NCBI GenBank assembly: GCA_027050775.1
Contig: JALUBH010000043.1
Span: forward strand, 1 to 46,520
DNA from: Campylobacteraceae bacterium
GTDB taxonomy: Bacteria > Campylobacterota > Campylobacteria > Campylobacterales > Sulfurospirillaceae
Direction of reading: 5' to 3'
DNA length: 46,520 bases
Part shown: piece by piece, positions 16,539-25,914 of the stretch
Numbering within the stretch: position 1 is the first letter of the stretch
Layout of the letters: every line of letters begins with the position of its first letter
Made by a program: the position numbers and the translations under genes
The notes under the pieces: generated by a model
Told to the model about the DNA's origin: nothing
Database searches by the model: none
Seen by the model: the letters and a program-made list of their open reading frames with translations, nothing else

Positions 16539-17291
16539 CTATTTCTTTTTACCTAGACTCTCGATGATAGCCTCTATCTCGTCAGTGCTCACCAAATCTT
16601 CTGTATTGTCATCTCCATGAATATGAACAGCAGAGCCTACTCTTTTGTCGTCATCTATACTTCCCTCAAAAAGAAGGCTTATGTATTTTGAAAGAGCTCT
16701 CATCACATTTATAACTCTCTCGATTTTTTGCCTATGTATGTCTTGATACTGCATGATGTCCATCGCTGTCATGACCTCATCTTCTCCTGCTTGAGCATTT
16801 GATTTCATGGTTTCAATTTTTTCTTTTATCTCAATATTGTCTTCGAGAACAGATTTGAACTGGGCGATATTTGGAAATTTTTGTACCAATTTTTGAAAAA
16901 GAGTTATATTTGCATCAATTTTTACAAGAACTATATCCATATCAGCTTCCATATCCATCAAGACATTATTGACTTCGTCTAGCTTATCAAAAATTTGTGT
17001 GGCTTTTACCTCAGAATCTTTAGTCACATCATCTAGTTGGGTAACCATTTTATGATCATCTGTCGGTGGAGGCGGAGGCCAAGCCATATTTGCATCTGCT
17101 TTGTATTCGTGGATATCCTTTTGGTTGTCATCTCTATTTTCTATATCTTCACCATTTTTTACATCTTCTTTGATAACTTTCCCCAACTCTTTATCCTCAC
17201 TCTCTTCGCTTTCGCTGGGTGCTGATTGTGTTTCCGTATCCAAATCATCCAAATCACCGGCCATCAATTCATCAAGCTCTTCTTGTGTCAT
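16539..17291 (-). CDS. cheZ: Chemotaxis phosphatase CheZ, Campylobacterota type
   Basis: I start at the ATG at 17291, six bases after GAGGAG; the ATG at 17297 abuts that site. The 250-residue product has a long acidic, low-complexity linker (PPPPPTDD near residue 80), then a four-helix-bundle hairpin with the catalytic segment QYQDIHRQKIERVINVMRAL, matching the Gln-containing CheZ active site that removes phosphate from CheY-P. It ends in STDEIEAIIESLGKKK, a CheY-binding peptide like that of E. coli CheZ. The N-terminus TQEELDELMAGD also resembles the FliM CheY-binding peptide. Confidence 0.88.
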   Translation of the reverse strand: MTQEELDELMAGDLDDLDTETQSAPSESEESEDKELGKVIKEDVKNGEDIENRDDNQKDIHEYKADANMAWPPPPPTDDHKMVTQLDDVTKDSEVKATQIFDKLDEVNNVLMDMEADMDIVLVKIDANITLFQKLVQKFPNIAQFKSVLEDNIEIKEKIETMKSNAQAGEDEVMTAMDIMQYQDIHRQKIERVINVMRALSKYISLLFEGSIDDDKRVGSAVHIHGDDNTEDLVSTDEIEAIIESLGKKK

Positions 17292-17322
17292 AAACATCTC
17301 CTCTAAAATGAGTTTTATCAAT

Positions 17323-17328
17323 ATTATA
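17323..17328 (-). promoter_or_regulatory. -10 element of cheZ
   Basis: TATAAT on the minus strand, 31 bases before the chosen cheZ start. It lies back-to-back with the plus-strand TATAAT at 17341-17346; the two promoters are only 12 bases apart, so they probably compete for polymerase. Confidence 0.5.
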
Positions 17329-17340
17329 TAGAACTTTTCA

Positions 17341-17346
17341 TATAAT
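17341..17346 (+). promoter_or_regulatory. -10 element of the PHP phosphatase gene
   Basis: TATAAT 21 bases before the start codon at 17368, with AAAAGG as ribosome-binding site between them. Confidence 0.5.
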
Positions 17347-17367
17347 TTTACTTTAAAAGGAAAAATA

Positions 17368-18147
17368 ATGACAATTGACCTGCATAATCACACTCATTTG
17401 TGCAATCACGCTACGGGAAGTATCGAGAGCTTCGCACAAAAAGCTATAGAAAAGAAAATTGATATCTTTGGTTTTAGTGACCATGCTCCTATGAATTTTG
17501 ATCAAAAATACCGTATGAATTTTGAAGAGATGGAAAACTATGAAAAAGAAGTCCTACATGTAAAGAAAAAATATAAAGATAAGATAGAGATACTTTTAGG
17601 ATATGAGGTTGATTTCTTGGATGGATATATCGATAATAGAGTTTTAGATGCAAATGTTGATTATTTGATTGGCTCAGTTCACTTTTTAAACAAATGGAGT
17701 TTTGATAATCCGGAATTTATAGCAGTTTATCAAAGCAAAGATATAGATGATGTATGGGAAGACTATTTTGCTGCAATTAAAAAGATGGCAAAGAGCAATC
17801 TTTTTGAAATAGTAGGGCACATTGATTTGGTAAAAATTTTTAAATTTTTACCAAAAAAAGATATAAAACTCATAGCAAAAGAGGCTCTAAAAGAGATAAA
17901 AAAAGCCGGTATGATAGTTGAAATAAATAGTGCAGGCTATAGAAAACCTATCTTAGAACCATATCCATCTCCAGATATAATGGAGCTTTTAGTGGAGTTT
18001 GACATACCCATAACATTTAGTTCAGATGCACACAAAACAGAGGAAATAGGATATAGACTTGAAGACGATATGCAATATGCAAAATCATACGGGTATAAAA
18101 AATGTGCTGTTTTTAGGAATAAAGAGTTAGAGATGATTAATTTTTAA
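17368..18147 (+). CDS. PHP-family histidinol-phosphatase (HisK/HisJ type)
   Basis: The protein has 259 residues. Metal-ligand motifs of the PHP domain are in order: DLHNHTHLCNHATG (7-16), FGFSDHAP, GYEVDFLDGY, GSVHFLNKW, IVGHIDLVKIF and FSSDAHK. It would hydrolyse histidinol phosphate in histidine biosynthesis, the job of the monofunctional PHP enzymes in bacteria lacking the bifunctional HisB phosphatase. It is divergent from cheZ and upstream of glnA but not necessarily co-transcribed with it. Confidence 0.88.
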   Translation: MTIDLHNHTHLCNHATGSIESFAQKAIEKKIDIFGFSDHAPMNFDQKYRMNFEEMENYEKEVLHVKKKYKDKIEILLGYEVDFLDGYIDNRVLDANVDYLIGSVHFLNKWSFDNPEFIAVYQSKDIDDVWEDYFAAIKKMAKSNLFEIVGHIDLVKIFKFLPKKDIKLIAKEALKEIKKAGMIVEINSAGYRKPILEPYPSPDIMELLVEFDIPITFSSDAHKTEEIGYRLEDDMQYAKSYGYKKCAVFRNKELEMINF

Positions 18148-18218
18148 GCACAAAATAAAGTGTAATATATAGATAATTTAGATAAAATAAACTAAAATAA
18201 AATTTACAAGGAGTGCAC

Positions 18219-19649
18219 ATGGGCAAGTTTGTCAATAGTGTGGAAGAGTTTTTTGAGTACTGCAAAGAAAATGAAGTAGAATTTGTTGATTTCCGTTTTA
18301 CAGATTTAAAAGGTACTTGGCACCATCTATCATATACCACAGGTGCGATTGATGAAGATTCATTTAAAAATGGTATTCCGTTTGACGGCTCAAGCGTAGA
18401 TGCATGGCAGCCAATTAACGAATCGGATATGATTCTTATGCCTGAAGCCGAGTCAGCTTTTTTAGATCCTTTTACAGCCGATCCGACTATCATAGTCTTT
18501 TGTGATGTATATGATATATATAAAAACGAACTGTATGAAAAATGCCCAAGAAGCATAGCCAAAAAAGCGGTAAAATATCTAAGCGAAACTGGTATAGGTG
18601 ATGTAGCCTATTTTGGACCTGAAAATGAATTTTTTATCTTTGATGATGTAAAAATCAGAGATGAGATTAACTGCTCTTCTTATGAAGTTGATTCTGAAGA
18701 GGGTGAGTGGAGTGACAATAAGTCATATCCGGATGGTTTTAATAGCGGCCACAGGCCAAGAACAAAGGGTGGTTATTTTCCTTGTCAACCTACCGACTCT
18801 ATGGTAGATTTGAGAGCTGAGATGGTGCAGGTTCTTGAGCAAGTTGGTTTAGAAACATTTGTGGTCCACCACGAAGTTGCTCAAGCCCAAGGTGAGATAG
18901 GTGTAAAATTTGCTTCACTAGTAGAAGCTGCTGATAATGTACAAATATATAAGTATGTTGTCAAAATGGTAGCCCACCTAAATGGCAAAACTGCTACATT
19001 TATGCCAAAACCACTATATGGCGACAATGGAAATGGTATGCATGTACACCAATCAATCTGGAAAAATGGAAAAAATATATTTTACAAAGCCGGAGAGTAT
19101 GCAAATCTAAGTGATGCGGCTAGACACTATATAGGCGGTGTTTTAAAACACGCACAAAGTGTGGCGGCATTTACTAATGCGAGCACTAATTCATTTAAAA
19201 GATTGATTCCCGGATTTGAAGCCCCTTCAATTCTAACTTACTCTTCACAAAACAGAAGTGCAAGTTGTCGTATCCCTTATGGCTCAAATGAAAAATCTGT
19301 TCGTGCAGAGATGAGATTTCCTGACTCAACTGCTTGCCCATATCTTGCTTTTACAGCACTATTGCTAGCTGGAATTGATGGCATTAAAAATCAAACAGAA
19401 CCTGTCGGACCGATGAATGAGGATCTGTTTGAATTGAGTCTTGATGAGATTAGAGAAAAAGGAATAGCTCAGATGCCTCATACTCTAAGAGAAGCGCTAG
19501 AAGCTCTTTTGAAAGATCAAGATTATTTAGAGCCTGTTATGACAGACAATTTAATCCACACATATAAGCACTATAAATTTGAAACACAAGTTTGGCCAGA
19601 CGAAGGAAGACCAACAGCGTTTGAATTTAAATCAACTTACTCTTGCTAA
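18219..19649 (+). CDS. glnA: Glutamine synthetase type I
   Basis: I choose ATG 18219, five bases after AAGGAG; the GTG at 18213 lies inside that site. The 476-residue enzyme ATP-dependently condenses ammonia with glutamate. Motifs: [56 protein letters not shown] (ATP site), [19 protein letters not shown]. At the usual adenylylation site (NLYDLP) it reads EDLFELS near residue 401: the Tyr is Phe, as I recall for H. pylori GlnA, so control by GlnE-type adenylylation is not possible. It ends in a strong hairpin. Confidence 0.97.
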   Translation: MGKFVNSVEEFFEYCKENEVEFVDFRFTDLKGTWHHLSYTTGAIDEDSFKNGIPFDGSSVDAWQPINESDMILMPEAESAFLDPFTADPTIIVFCDVYDIYKNELYEKCPRSIAKKAVKYLSETGIGDVAYFGPENEFFIFDDVKIRDEINCSSYEVDSEEGEWSDNKSYPDGFNSGHRPRTKGGYFPCQPTDSMVDLRAEMVQVLEQVGLETFVVHHEVAQAQGEIGVKFASLVEAADNVQIYKYVVKMVAHLNGKTATFMPKPLYGDNGNGMHVHQSIWKNGKNIFYKAGEYANLSDAARHYIGGVLKHAQSVAAFTNASTNSFKRLIPGFEAPSILTYSSQNRSASCRIPYGSNEKSVRAEMRFPDSTACPYLAFTALLLAGIDGIKNQTEPVGPMNEDLFELSLDEIREKGIAQMPHTLREALEALLKDQDYLEPVMTDNLIHTYKHYKFETQVWPDEGRPTAFEFKSTYSC

Positions 19650-19654
19650 ATATA

Positions 19655-19684
19655 CTAAAGTAGAGGATATTTCCTCTACTTTAG
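19655..19684 (+). terminator. Hairpin terminator after glnA
   Basis: CTAAAGTAGAGGA - TATT - TCCTCTACTTTAG, a perfect 13-bp stem six bases after the glnA stop. The U-run after it is poor, so it may act mainly to protect the mRNA end. Confidence 0.7.
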
Positions 19685-20017
19685 GACTCTTTGGATATTC
19701 AATGGAAAATTTAATAGAAAATTGACGATAAAATCACCATTTTTATCATTAAAATCGACAGTTTTTACAATATAAAATAATAGAGTTAATTTATAAGTTT
19801 TATATCTTTTTTATATGATAAAATATAGTTACAAAATGACACACTTTAAACAAAAATCTATTTTTTTTACCCATAATATACCGCTTTGTGGTAAATTTTC
19901 GATAATATTTATCTGAAGTTTACAAAGGATACTTTTTGTTGAGCCTATATATTCACAATGAACTTTAAAAAAGTTTTTATACTAAGCTAAAAGTAACCAC
20001 AAAAATGGAGATAAATC
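19685..20017 (+). other. 333-base intergenic leader before the ETF operon
   Basis: No gene is seen. The region is strongly AT-rich, with a hairpin GATAAAA-N6-TTTTATC near 19730-19750, a -10-like TATGAT at 19814-19819, and an inverted TACC-N7-GGTA at 19879-19893 that could be an operator. GGAG at 20007-20010 is the ribosome-binding site for the next gene. The length suggests that the operon is regulated separately from glnA. Confidence 0.4.
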
Positions 20018-21673
20018 ATGGAAAGCGAGAACAGCCTTTTAGTAGATGTCCTTATTGTCGGAGCTGGACCTTCTGGCTTGAGCACTGCTATACACCTTGC
20101 GGATAAATTAAACAAAGACAGTATAAAAAAGCGGATAATGCTAGTAGATAAAGCAAGTGAGATTGGAGCACACACACTCTCTGGCACATTAGTCAAAGAA
20201 CAAGCTCTAAAAGAGTTACTAAGCAGTGAAGAGTTTGAAAATCTTCCGGCAGAATGCAAAGTAACTAGAGACGATACGGTAAAATTATCACAAAAAGAGT
20301 ACAAAACCCTACCATTTCATCCGCCCTACATGAATAATATAGGAAACAAAATAGTATCATTATCTGAAGTTTGCAAATATCTAGCAGATATAGCTACAAA
20401 AAAAGGGGTAGAGATATATCCTGGTTTTTCTATATCCGATTTACTATACAAAGACGATAAAATTATTGGTGTAAAATGTTCAGACACAGGTTTAAGTAAA
20501 GATGGTAAAAAAGAGAAAAATTTTCAAGAAGGCACAAAAGTTTTTGCAAAACTAACAATATTGGCTGAAGGCAGCAGAGGCTCTTTGGCGAAAAAAGTAA
20601 AAAACAGATTTGCTCTTAGAGCAAATTCAAATCCACAACTATACTCCATAGGTATCAAAGAGATTTGGGATATAAAAAATGAAAATATCAAAGAAGGTGA
20701 AGTATTTCACACCTTTGGTTATCCTCTCGAAGGCGATGAATTTGGCGGAGGCTTTATATATGGCCTTGGAAACAACAGAGTTGAACTTGGTTTTGCTATA
20801 GGATTAGACTACAAAGACCCTACGCTTGACCCACATGCTCTTATGCAAATTTGGAAACAACACCCATTTTTAAGAAAGATTTTGGAAGATGGAAAACTAC
20901 TAGAGTATGGAGCAAAAACTATACCGGAGGGTGGATGGAATTGTATATCTAAATTATACACTGACAATCTTCTCATTGTAGGTGATAGCGCTGGATTTGT
21001 AGCTATGCCGGCACTTAAGGGCGTACATCTCTCAGTCACATCAGGAATGTGCGCGGCACAAACGGCTTATGAAGCATTAAAAGTTGATGATTTTAGTGAA
21101 GCTAGCCTCTCAAACTATAAAAAACATATAGACGAAAGCCGAATCAAAAAAGAACTTTATCCTGTTAGAAATTTTAGAGCGGTTATGAGTGAAGGTCTTT
21201 TTATAGGTGGTTTTAAATTTGGTATACAGCTGATAACAAATGGTTTTTGTCTACTTACTCCTCATCTTCAAAAAGATAGCCTTAGCACTAAAAAAATCAA
21301 AGACTTCAGTGGTAAATTTTTTAAAGAAAGATTTAAAGGTAAATTAGAGTTTGATAAAAAACTGACTTTTGATAAAGACAGTAGTGTCTTTTATTCCGGT
21401 ACGCACCACGATGAAGAGCAACCTTGTCATTTGGTTGTAAAGGATATGGATGAGTTCAAAAGAATCAATATAAACGAGTACGGTATGCCTTGTCAGCACT
21501 TTTGCCCGGCAGCAGTTTATGAAGAGCATATAGACAAAAACGGTGAACACTCTTTAAAAATACATCCTGAAAACTGTATCCATTGCAAGACTTGCGATAT
21601 AAAGACGCCAAATGACGCAATAACTTGGAACCCACCTTACGGCGGTGATGGTCCACAATACCAAAATATGTAA
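20018..21673 (+). CDS. Electron-transfer flavoprotein:quinone oxidoreductase
   Basis: This 551-residue membrane-surface FAD/[4Fe-4S] enzyme passes electrons between ETF and the quinone pool (menaquinone in this phylum). The FAD site is IVGAGPSGLSTA at 13-24; ASEIGAHTLSG, ILAEGSRGSLAKK and LIVGDSAGFVAMPALKGVHLS follow the ETF-QO/FixC pattern. The C-terminal ferredoxin-like domain carries the cluster cysteines in CQHFCPAAVYE and NCIHCKTCDIK and ends NPPYGGDGPQY. It is first in a three-gene operon; the fused ETF begins 19 bases later. No acyl-CoA dehydrogenase gene is nearby. Confidence 0.93.
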   Translation: MESENSLLVDVLIVGAGPSGLSTAIHLADKLNKDSIKKRIMLVDKASEIGAHTLSGTLVKEQALKELLSSEEFENLPAECKVTRDDTVKLSQKEYKTLPFHPPYMNNIGNKIVSLSEVCKYLADIATKKGVEIYPGFSISDLLYKDDKIIGVKCSDTGLSKDGKKEKNFQEGTKVFAKLTILAEGSRGSLAKKVKNRFALRANSNPQLYSIGIKEIWDIKNENIKEGEVFHTFGYPLEGDEFGGGFIYGLGNNRVELGFAIGLDYKDPTLDPHALMQIWKQHPFLRKILEDGKLLEYGAKTIPEGGWNCISKLYTDNLLIVGDSAGFVAMPALKGVHLSVTSGMCAAQTAYEALKVDDFSEASLSNYKKHIDESRIKKELYPVRNFRAVMSEGLFIGGFKFGIQLITNGFCLLTPHLQKDSLSTKKIKDFSGKFFKERFKGKLEFDKKLTFDKDSSVFYSGTHHDEEQPCHLVVKDMDEFKRININEYGMPCQHFCPAAVYEEHIDKNGEHSLKIHPENCIHCKTCDIKTPNDAITWNPPYGGDGPQYQNM

Positions 21674-21692
21674 AACTTGGGGGAGTTAAGAG

Positions 21693-23630
21693 ATGACAAC
21701 GATAATTAGTTTAATGAAACAAGTTCCACTTCCATCACAAATGAGAATGGGAGAGGATGGATTGATGGACAGAACAAAAGCAAAATCAATCATAAATATA
21801 GACTGTTCTTTTGCGCTAGAAGCAGGATTGCAGTTAAAGTCTATGTTGGGCTCCGCAAGATTAATAGTCTGTTCTATGGGTCCACCATCATTTGAGCAAT
21901 CTCTCAAAAAAGCCATATCTATGGGTTATGATGAAGCATATCTGCTTTCAGATAGAAAACTAGGTGGTTCCGATACTTTTGCAACCGGGCTTGCTATATC
22001 CACCATGTTAAAGCATTTAGGATTTGGCAAAGGTGCAAATGAGGATTTTATCATAGTTGCAGGCCGTCAGACAAGTGACGGAGATACAGCACATGTACCA
22101 TCTCAAGTCGCTCAAAATCTTGGTATTCCACAAGCTACATTCATAGAAAATGTTGAATTTAAAGATGAGCATGTAATCGCAAGAAGGATTATAGAGGGCG
22201 GATATCAGATTCTCAAACTTCCAAAACCTTGCACACTATCCTTGACGCCAACCGGTATACCTCCGAGAAGACCTAGCCTACTTGGAGCAGTAAAAGCAAG
22301 AGATGCAAAGATAACTGTTCTGAGTGTGAGTGACATAAATTTAAGTGATGAAAAGATTGGACTCAGCGGCTCTCCTACTATAGTAGCAAAAGTTGTAAAT
22401 ATCAAAAGTGAAAGAGCTCCTGTAATTATGAGTAAAGGAGAAGATGTATCGGCGTTGGTTGACAATCTGATAGAAAATATAAAATCCGGCAAAAATACTC
22501 TTGAAAAAAAAGAAAAAAAAGAGGTGAAGAAAAAAAGCATACCTGAAGGATATGAAAGAGTTGATTTTAGGGACGGTGCTAGTGGAATCCTTACTTGGGC
22601 TGAGCTTGCAAACGGCAAGATAACCAGACCATCTCTAGAGCTTTTGACTCCTGCTAAAAATCTCGCAAACTCTCTAAAGGAGGGAACAAAAGTTAGAACA
22701 GTTCTTATAGGTCACAATGTAAAAGATTTAGCAAATGAGCTGATTTTTCATGGAAGTGATGAAGTTATAATTATAGATGATGAAAGACTCGAAGAGTATA
22801 GAATCCTACCTTTTTCATCAATATTTGCACAAGTTATAAAAAAATACAATCCTGAAATCAGCTTGTTTGCAGCCACAACCGCAGGACGAGAACTAGCTCC
22901 GAGAACTGCTGTAAAAACTCAAAGTGGTGTTACTGCCGATTGTACAGGACTAGAAATAGGCGAGCATATAGACAGGAAAAATAAAAAAGTTTTTGCTCCA
23001 ATACTCGAATCAAGAAGACCAACCTACGGAGAGTCTAAACTCGCTACAATTCTAGGTTTTCACTGTCCACAAATCTCAACAGCAAGAGCTGGAACCTTTG
23101 AAGTACCAAAAAGAGATGAAAATTTAAAAGGTAAAATTTCTACATTTAAGCCAAAATTAGATGAAGAAGACTTCGTAACAAAAATCATAAAAACAGTTAG
23201 AGGAGATGGTGGCTTGGCAAATCTTTTTGAAGCAGATGTTATCATATCAGGAGGAAGAGGAACAATATGTGACGATATGAATCTCATAAAAGAGTTGGCA
23301 AGAGAACTAAAAAAACAAGGAGTCAATGCCGAATATGCATCTAGCAGACCTATGGTAGATATAGGCATAAGCGAATACGCAAGGCAAGTTGGCCAAACCG
23401 GAAAAACCGTCAGACCTAAAATATATGTAGCTGTTGGTATATCAGGAGCTATCCAACACCTTGCAGGAATGAAAGAATCAGAGACGATTATCGCTATAAA
23501 CATCCACCCAAATGAAAGTATTTTTTCAAGTGCTGATTTTGGACTTGTAGGGGATTACAGTGATATAGTGCCCGAATTAATCAGCAGGGTTAAAGAGGGC
23601 TTTACATTTGGGGTAAAAAAAGGGGAATAG
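21693..23630 (+). CDS. Electron-transfer flavoprotein, beta and alpha subunits fused (EtfB-EtfA)
   Basis: One 645-residue chain. Residues 1-265 are EtfB: LMKQVPLPSQMRMGEDGLMDR, the nucleotide-binding VAGRQTSDGDTAHVPSQ near 124-140, TPTGIPPRRPSLLG. A Lys/Glu linker (about 268-285) encoded by A-rich DNA joins EtfA: WAELANGKITRPSLELL, GRELAPRTAVKTQSG, RPTYGESKLATI and the FAD loop VGQTGKTVRPKIYVAVGIS, QHLAGM. The DGDTA motif is more like Fix/bifurcating ETFs than the DDD motif of classical AMP-binding ETFs, so a second flavin in the beta part is possible. It accepts electrons from or donates to the ETF-QO encoded just before. Confidence 0.93.
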   Translation: MTTIISLMKQVPLPSQMRMGEDGLMDRTKAKSIINIDCSFALEAGLQLKSMLGSARLIVCSMGPPSFEQSLKKAISMGYDEAYLLSDRKLGGSDTFATGLAISTMLKHLGFGKGANEDFIIVAGRQTSDGDTAHVPSQVAQNLGIPQATFIENVEFKDEHVIARRIIEGGYQILKLPKPCTLSLTPTGIPPRRPSLLGAVKARDAKITVLSVSDINLSDEKIGLSGSPTIVAKVVNIKSERAPVIMSKGEDVSALVDNLIENIKSGKNTLEKKEKKEVKKKSIPEGYERVDFRDGASGILTWAELANGKITRPSLELLTPAKNLANSLKEGTKVRTVLIGHNVKDLANELIFHGSDEVIIIDDERLEEYRILPFSSIFAQVIKKYNPEISLFAATTAGRELAPRTAVKTQSGVTADCTGLEIGEHIDRKNKKVFAPILESRRPTYGESKLATILGFHCPQISTARAGTFEVPKRDENLKGKISTFKPKLDEEDFVTKIIKTVRGDGGLANLFEADVIISGGRGTICDDMNLIKELARELKKQGVNAEYASSRPMVDIGISEYARQVGQTGKTVRPKIYVAVGISGAIQHLAGMKESETIIAINIHPNESIFSSADFGLVGDYSDIVPELISRVKEGFTFGVKKGE

Positions 23631-23632
23631 AA

Positions 23633-25903
23633 ATGTACAAGGTATTAAGCAAAAAATATCTCTCACCTACTATAATATCTATGGATTTAGAAGCACCATT
23701 GGTCGCAGTAAAAGCACAACCAGGACAGTTCTTAATCGTAAAACTAGACGAATACGCAGAGAGAATTCCTCTGACTATTTGTGACTACGATAGAGATATC
23801 GGAAGTGTAAATATAATCTTCCAAGTAGTCGGCGAGAGCACAAGAGATATGGAAAAAGCTGAAGTAGGAGATTACTTTGAAGATGTAGTTGGTCCTCTTG
23901 GTCAGCAATGTGAATTTTTAAATGAAGACTTGGAAGATCTTAAAAATGAACATTTTGTATTTATAGCAGGTGGCGTCGGTGCAGCTCCTATAAACCCTCA
24001 AGTCAAATGGTTTTGGAAACACGGCCTAAAGATGGATATTATTTTAGGAGCCCGTTCAAAAGGATTACTGATACTAGAAGAGGAGTTTAAAAAATATACT
24101 CCAAATGTCCATATATGTACGGATGACGGCTCATACGGCGTACATGGAAATGTTACTGATGTCTTAAAAAAACTTGTCCTAAGCGACAAGAAAGAGTTTA
24201 CACAAGCTGTTGCCATTGGACCTATGATCATGATGAAATATGCAACAATTATGACAAAAAAACTTGATATTCCTACTATTGTAAGCCTTAACCCTCTTAT
24301 GGTAGATGGAACAGGAATGTGTGGTGCATGCCGTGTTGAAATAGATGGAAAAGTCAAATTTGCCTGTGTGGATGGACCAGAATTTGATGCTTTTAAGGTA
24401 AATTTTGACGAGGCTCAAAGTCGCCTTAGAATGCGCCAAGAAAATACACTTGTAGATGAACACGAAAACGATGAATGTCCAATAGAACATGAAGAAGTTC
24501 ACGATGCTAAAAAACGAGCACTCCCCTATACGAGAGAAGCGGAACATAGAGCACACAACTTTGATGAAGTAAATCTTGGATATACCTTTAAAGAGGTTGT
24601 CGAAGAAGCAAACCGATGTTTTTTGTGCAAAAAACCAAAATGTGTCAGCTCTTGTCCTGTTGGTATAGATATACCCTCTTTTATAAAAAAACTAAAAGAA
24701 GAAGATATCGAGGGAGCTGCTAGTATATTGTTGTCACATACAAAACTAGCTTCAATCTGTGGTCGGGTCTGCCCGCAAGAAAAGCAATGTGAGGGAAGCT
24801 GTATCTCTGGTAAAAAAGGAGAGCCACTTGCTATCGGACTTTTAGAGAGATTTGTAGGTGACTGGTCGCTTCAACACATGGAGACAAAAGTACCAAAGAA
24901 AAATGGTAAAAAAGTCGCCATAGTTGGCAGCGGACCTTCCGGACTTGCAGCATCTGCACAACTATCCGAATTTGGCTATGAGGTTGATGTTTTTGAATCA
25001 TTGCATAAATTAGGTGGTGTTTTAGCATATGGAATTCCGGCTTTTAGACTACCAAAAGAGATAGTAAATGCAGAGATAGATAGAATCAAAAAACTTGGTG
25101 TCAGATTTCATACAAATGTAGTAATCGGTAAGACCATAACCATTGATGAACTTTTTGATGAGGGCTTTGAGGCTGTTTTCATAGGAAGTGGTGCAGGATT
25201 TCCTAACTTCCTAGGAATCAAGGGAGAAAATGCGATGGGCGTCCTCTCTGCAAATGAGTTTTTAACAAGAGTAAATCTTATGGGCGGCAACAAAAAGGAT
25301 TATCATACTCCAACTACAATAGGCAAGAAAGTTGCCGTCATAGGTGCAGGAAATGTCTCTATGGACTCAGCAAGAGTTGCGAAAAGGCTTGGAGCAGAAA
25401 CAAATATTATCTATAGAAGAAGTTTTGAGGACATACCTGCTCGTGCCGAAGAGACAGCGCATGCAAAAGAGGAAGGTGTAGGCTTTCATCTTTTAACAAA
25501 TCCTGTAGAAATTTTAGAAGATGACAAAGGTAGAGTCAGAGGGCTCAAATGTGTCAAAATGGAGCTAGGAGAGCCTGATGAAAGTGGCAGAAGAAGACCG
25601 ATAGAGATAAAAGGCTCAGAATTTGTCTTAGAAGCCGATACTGTTATTATCTCAATAGGCACCAAACCAAATGATTTAGTAACATCAACAACAGAGGGTA
25701 TGGCAATCACACCAAAAGGCACAATCATCATAGAAGAAGACAAGTCAACAGCAACAACAAGAGACGGAGTCTTTGCAGGAGGAGACATAGTAACCGGAGC
25801 TGCTACAGTCATACAGGCTATGGGAGCTGGCAAACAAGCGGCAAAAGAGATAGACGAGTATATAAAAAACAAAGAATCAAAAAATTCAATAGTACACACA
25901 TAA
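23633..25903 (+). CDS. Fused NfnA-NfnB-like flavoprotein (NADH-dependent ferredoxin:NADP oxidoreductase / GltD type)
   Basis: The product has 756 residues. Residues 1-280 are the NfnA/SudB/DHODB-electron-transfer module: RIPLTICDYD (FAD), IAGGVGAAP (NAD), DGTGMCGACRV...FACVDGPEFD ([2Fe-2S]). Residues 285-756 are the NfnB/GltD module: two [4Fe-4S] motifs (NRCFLCKKPKCVSSCPVG, ICGRVCPQEKQCEGSC), FAD GSGPSGLAASAQL at 431 and NADPH-site VIGAGNVSMDSAR near 568, ending DIVTGAATVIQAMGAGKQAA. Separate NfnAB bifurcates electrons from NADPH to ferredoxin and NAD. This chain starts 2 bases after the ETF stop, so the proteins are probably made together. A glutamate-synthase role is possible but no gltB is adjacent. 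Confidence 0.92.
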   Translation: MYKVLSKKYLSPTIISMDLEAPLVAVKAQPGQFLIVKLDEYAERIPLTICDYDRDIGSVNIIFQVVGESTRDMEKAEVGDYFEDVVGPLGQQCEFLNEDLEDLKNEHFVFIAGGVGAAPINPQVKWFWKHGLKMDIILGARSKGLLILEEEFKKYTPNVHICTDDGSYGVHGNVTDVLKKLVLSDKKEFTQAVAIGPMIMMKYATIMTKKLDIPTIVSLNPLMVDGTGMCGACRVEIDGKVKFACVDGPEFDAFKVNFDEAQSRLRMRQENTLVDEHENDECPIEHEEVHDAKKRALPYTREAEHRAHNFDEVNLGYTFKEVVEEANRCFLCKKPKCVSSCPVGIDIPSFIKKLKEEDIEGAASILLSHTKLASICGRVCPQEKQCEGSCISGKKGEPLAIGLLERFVGDWSLQHMETKVPKKNGKKVAIVGSGPSGLAASAQLSEFGYEVDVFESLHKLGGVLAYGIPAFRLPKEIVNAEIDRIKKLGVRFHTNVVIGKTITIDELFDEGFEAVFIGSGAGFPNFLGIKGENAMGVLSANEFLTRVNLMGGNKKDYHTPTTIGKKVAVIGAGNVSMDSARVAKRLGAETNIIYRRSFEDIPARAEETAHAKEEGVGFHLLTNPVEILEDDKGRVRGLKCVKMELGEPDESGRRRPIEIKGSEFVLEADTVIISIGTKPNDLVTSTTEGMAITPKGTIIIEEDKSTATTRDGVFAGGDIVTGAATVIQAMGAGKQAAKEIDEYIKNKESKNSIVHT

Positions 25904-25914
25904 CCCCCCCCTAT

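Noticed and set aside
25904-25911. C8 homopolymer, a typical phase-variation tract in this phylum
   Set aside because: It lies immediately after the stop codon of the Nfn fusion and before its terminator, so length changes alter no reading frame.
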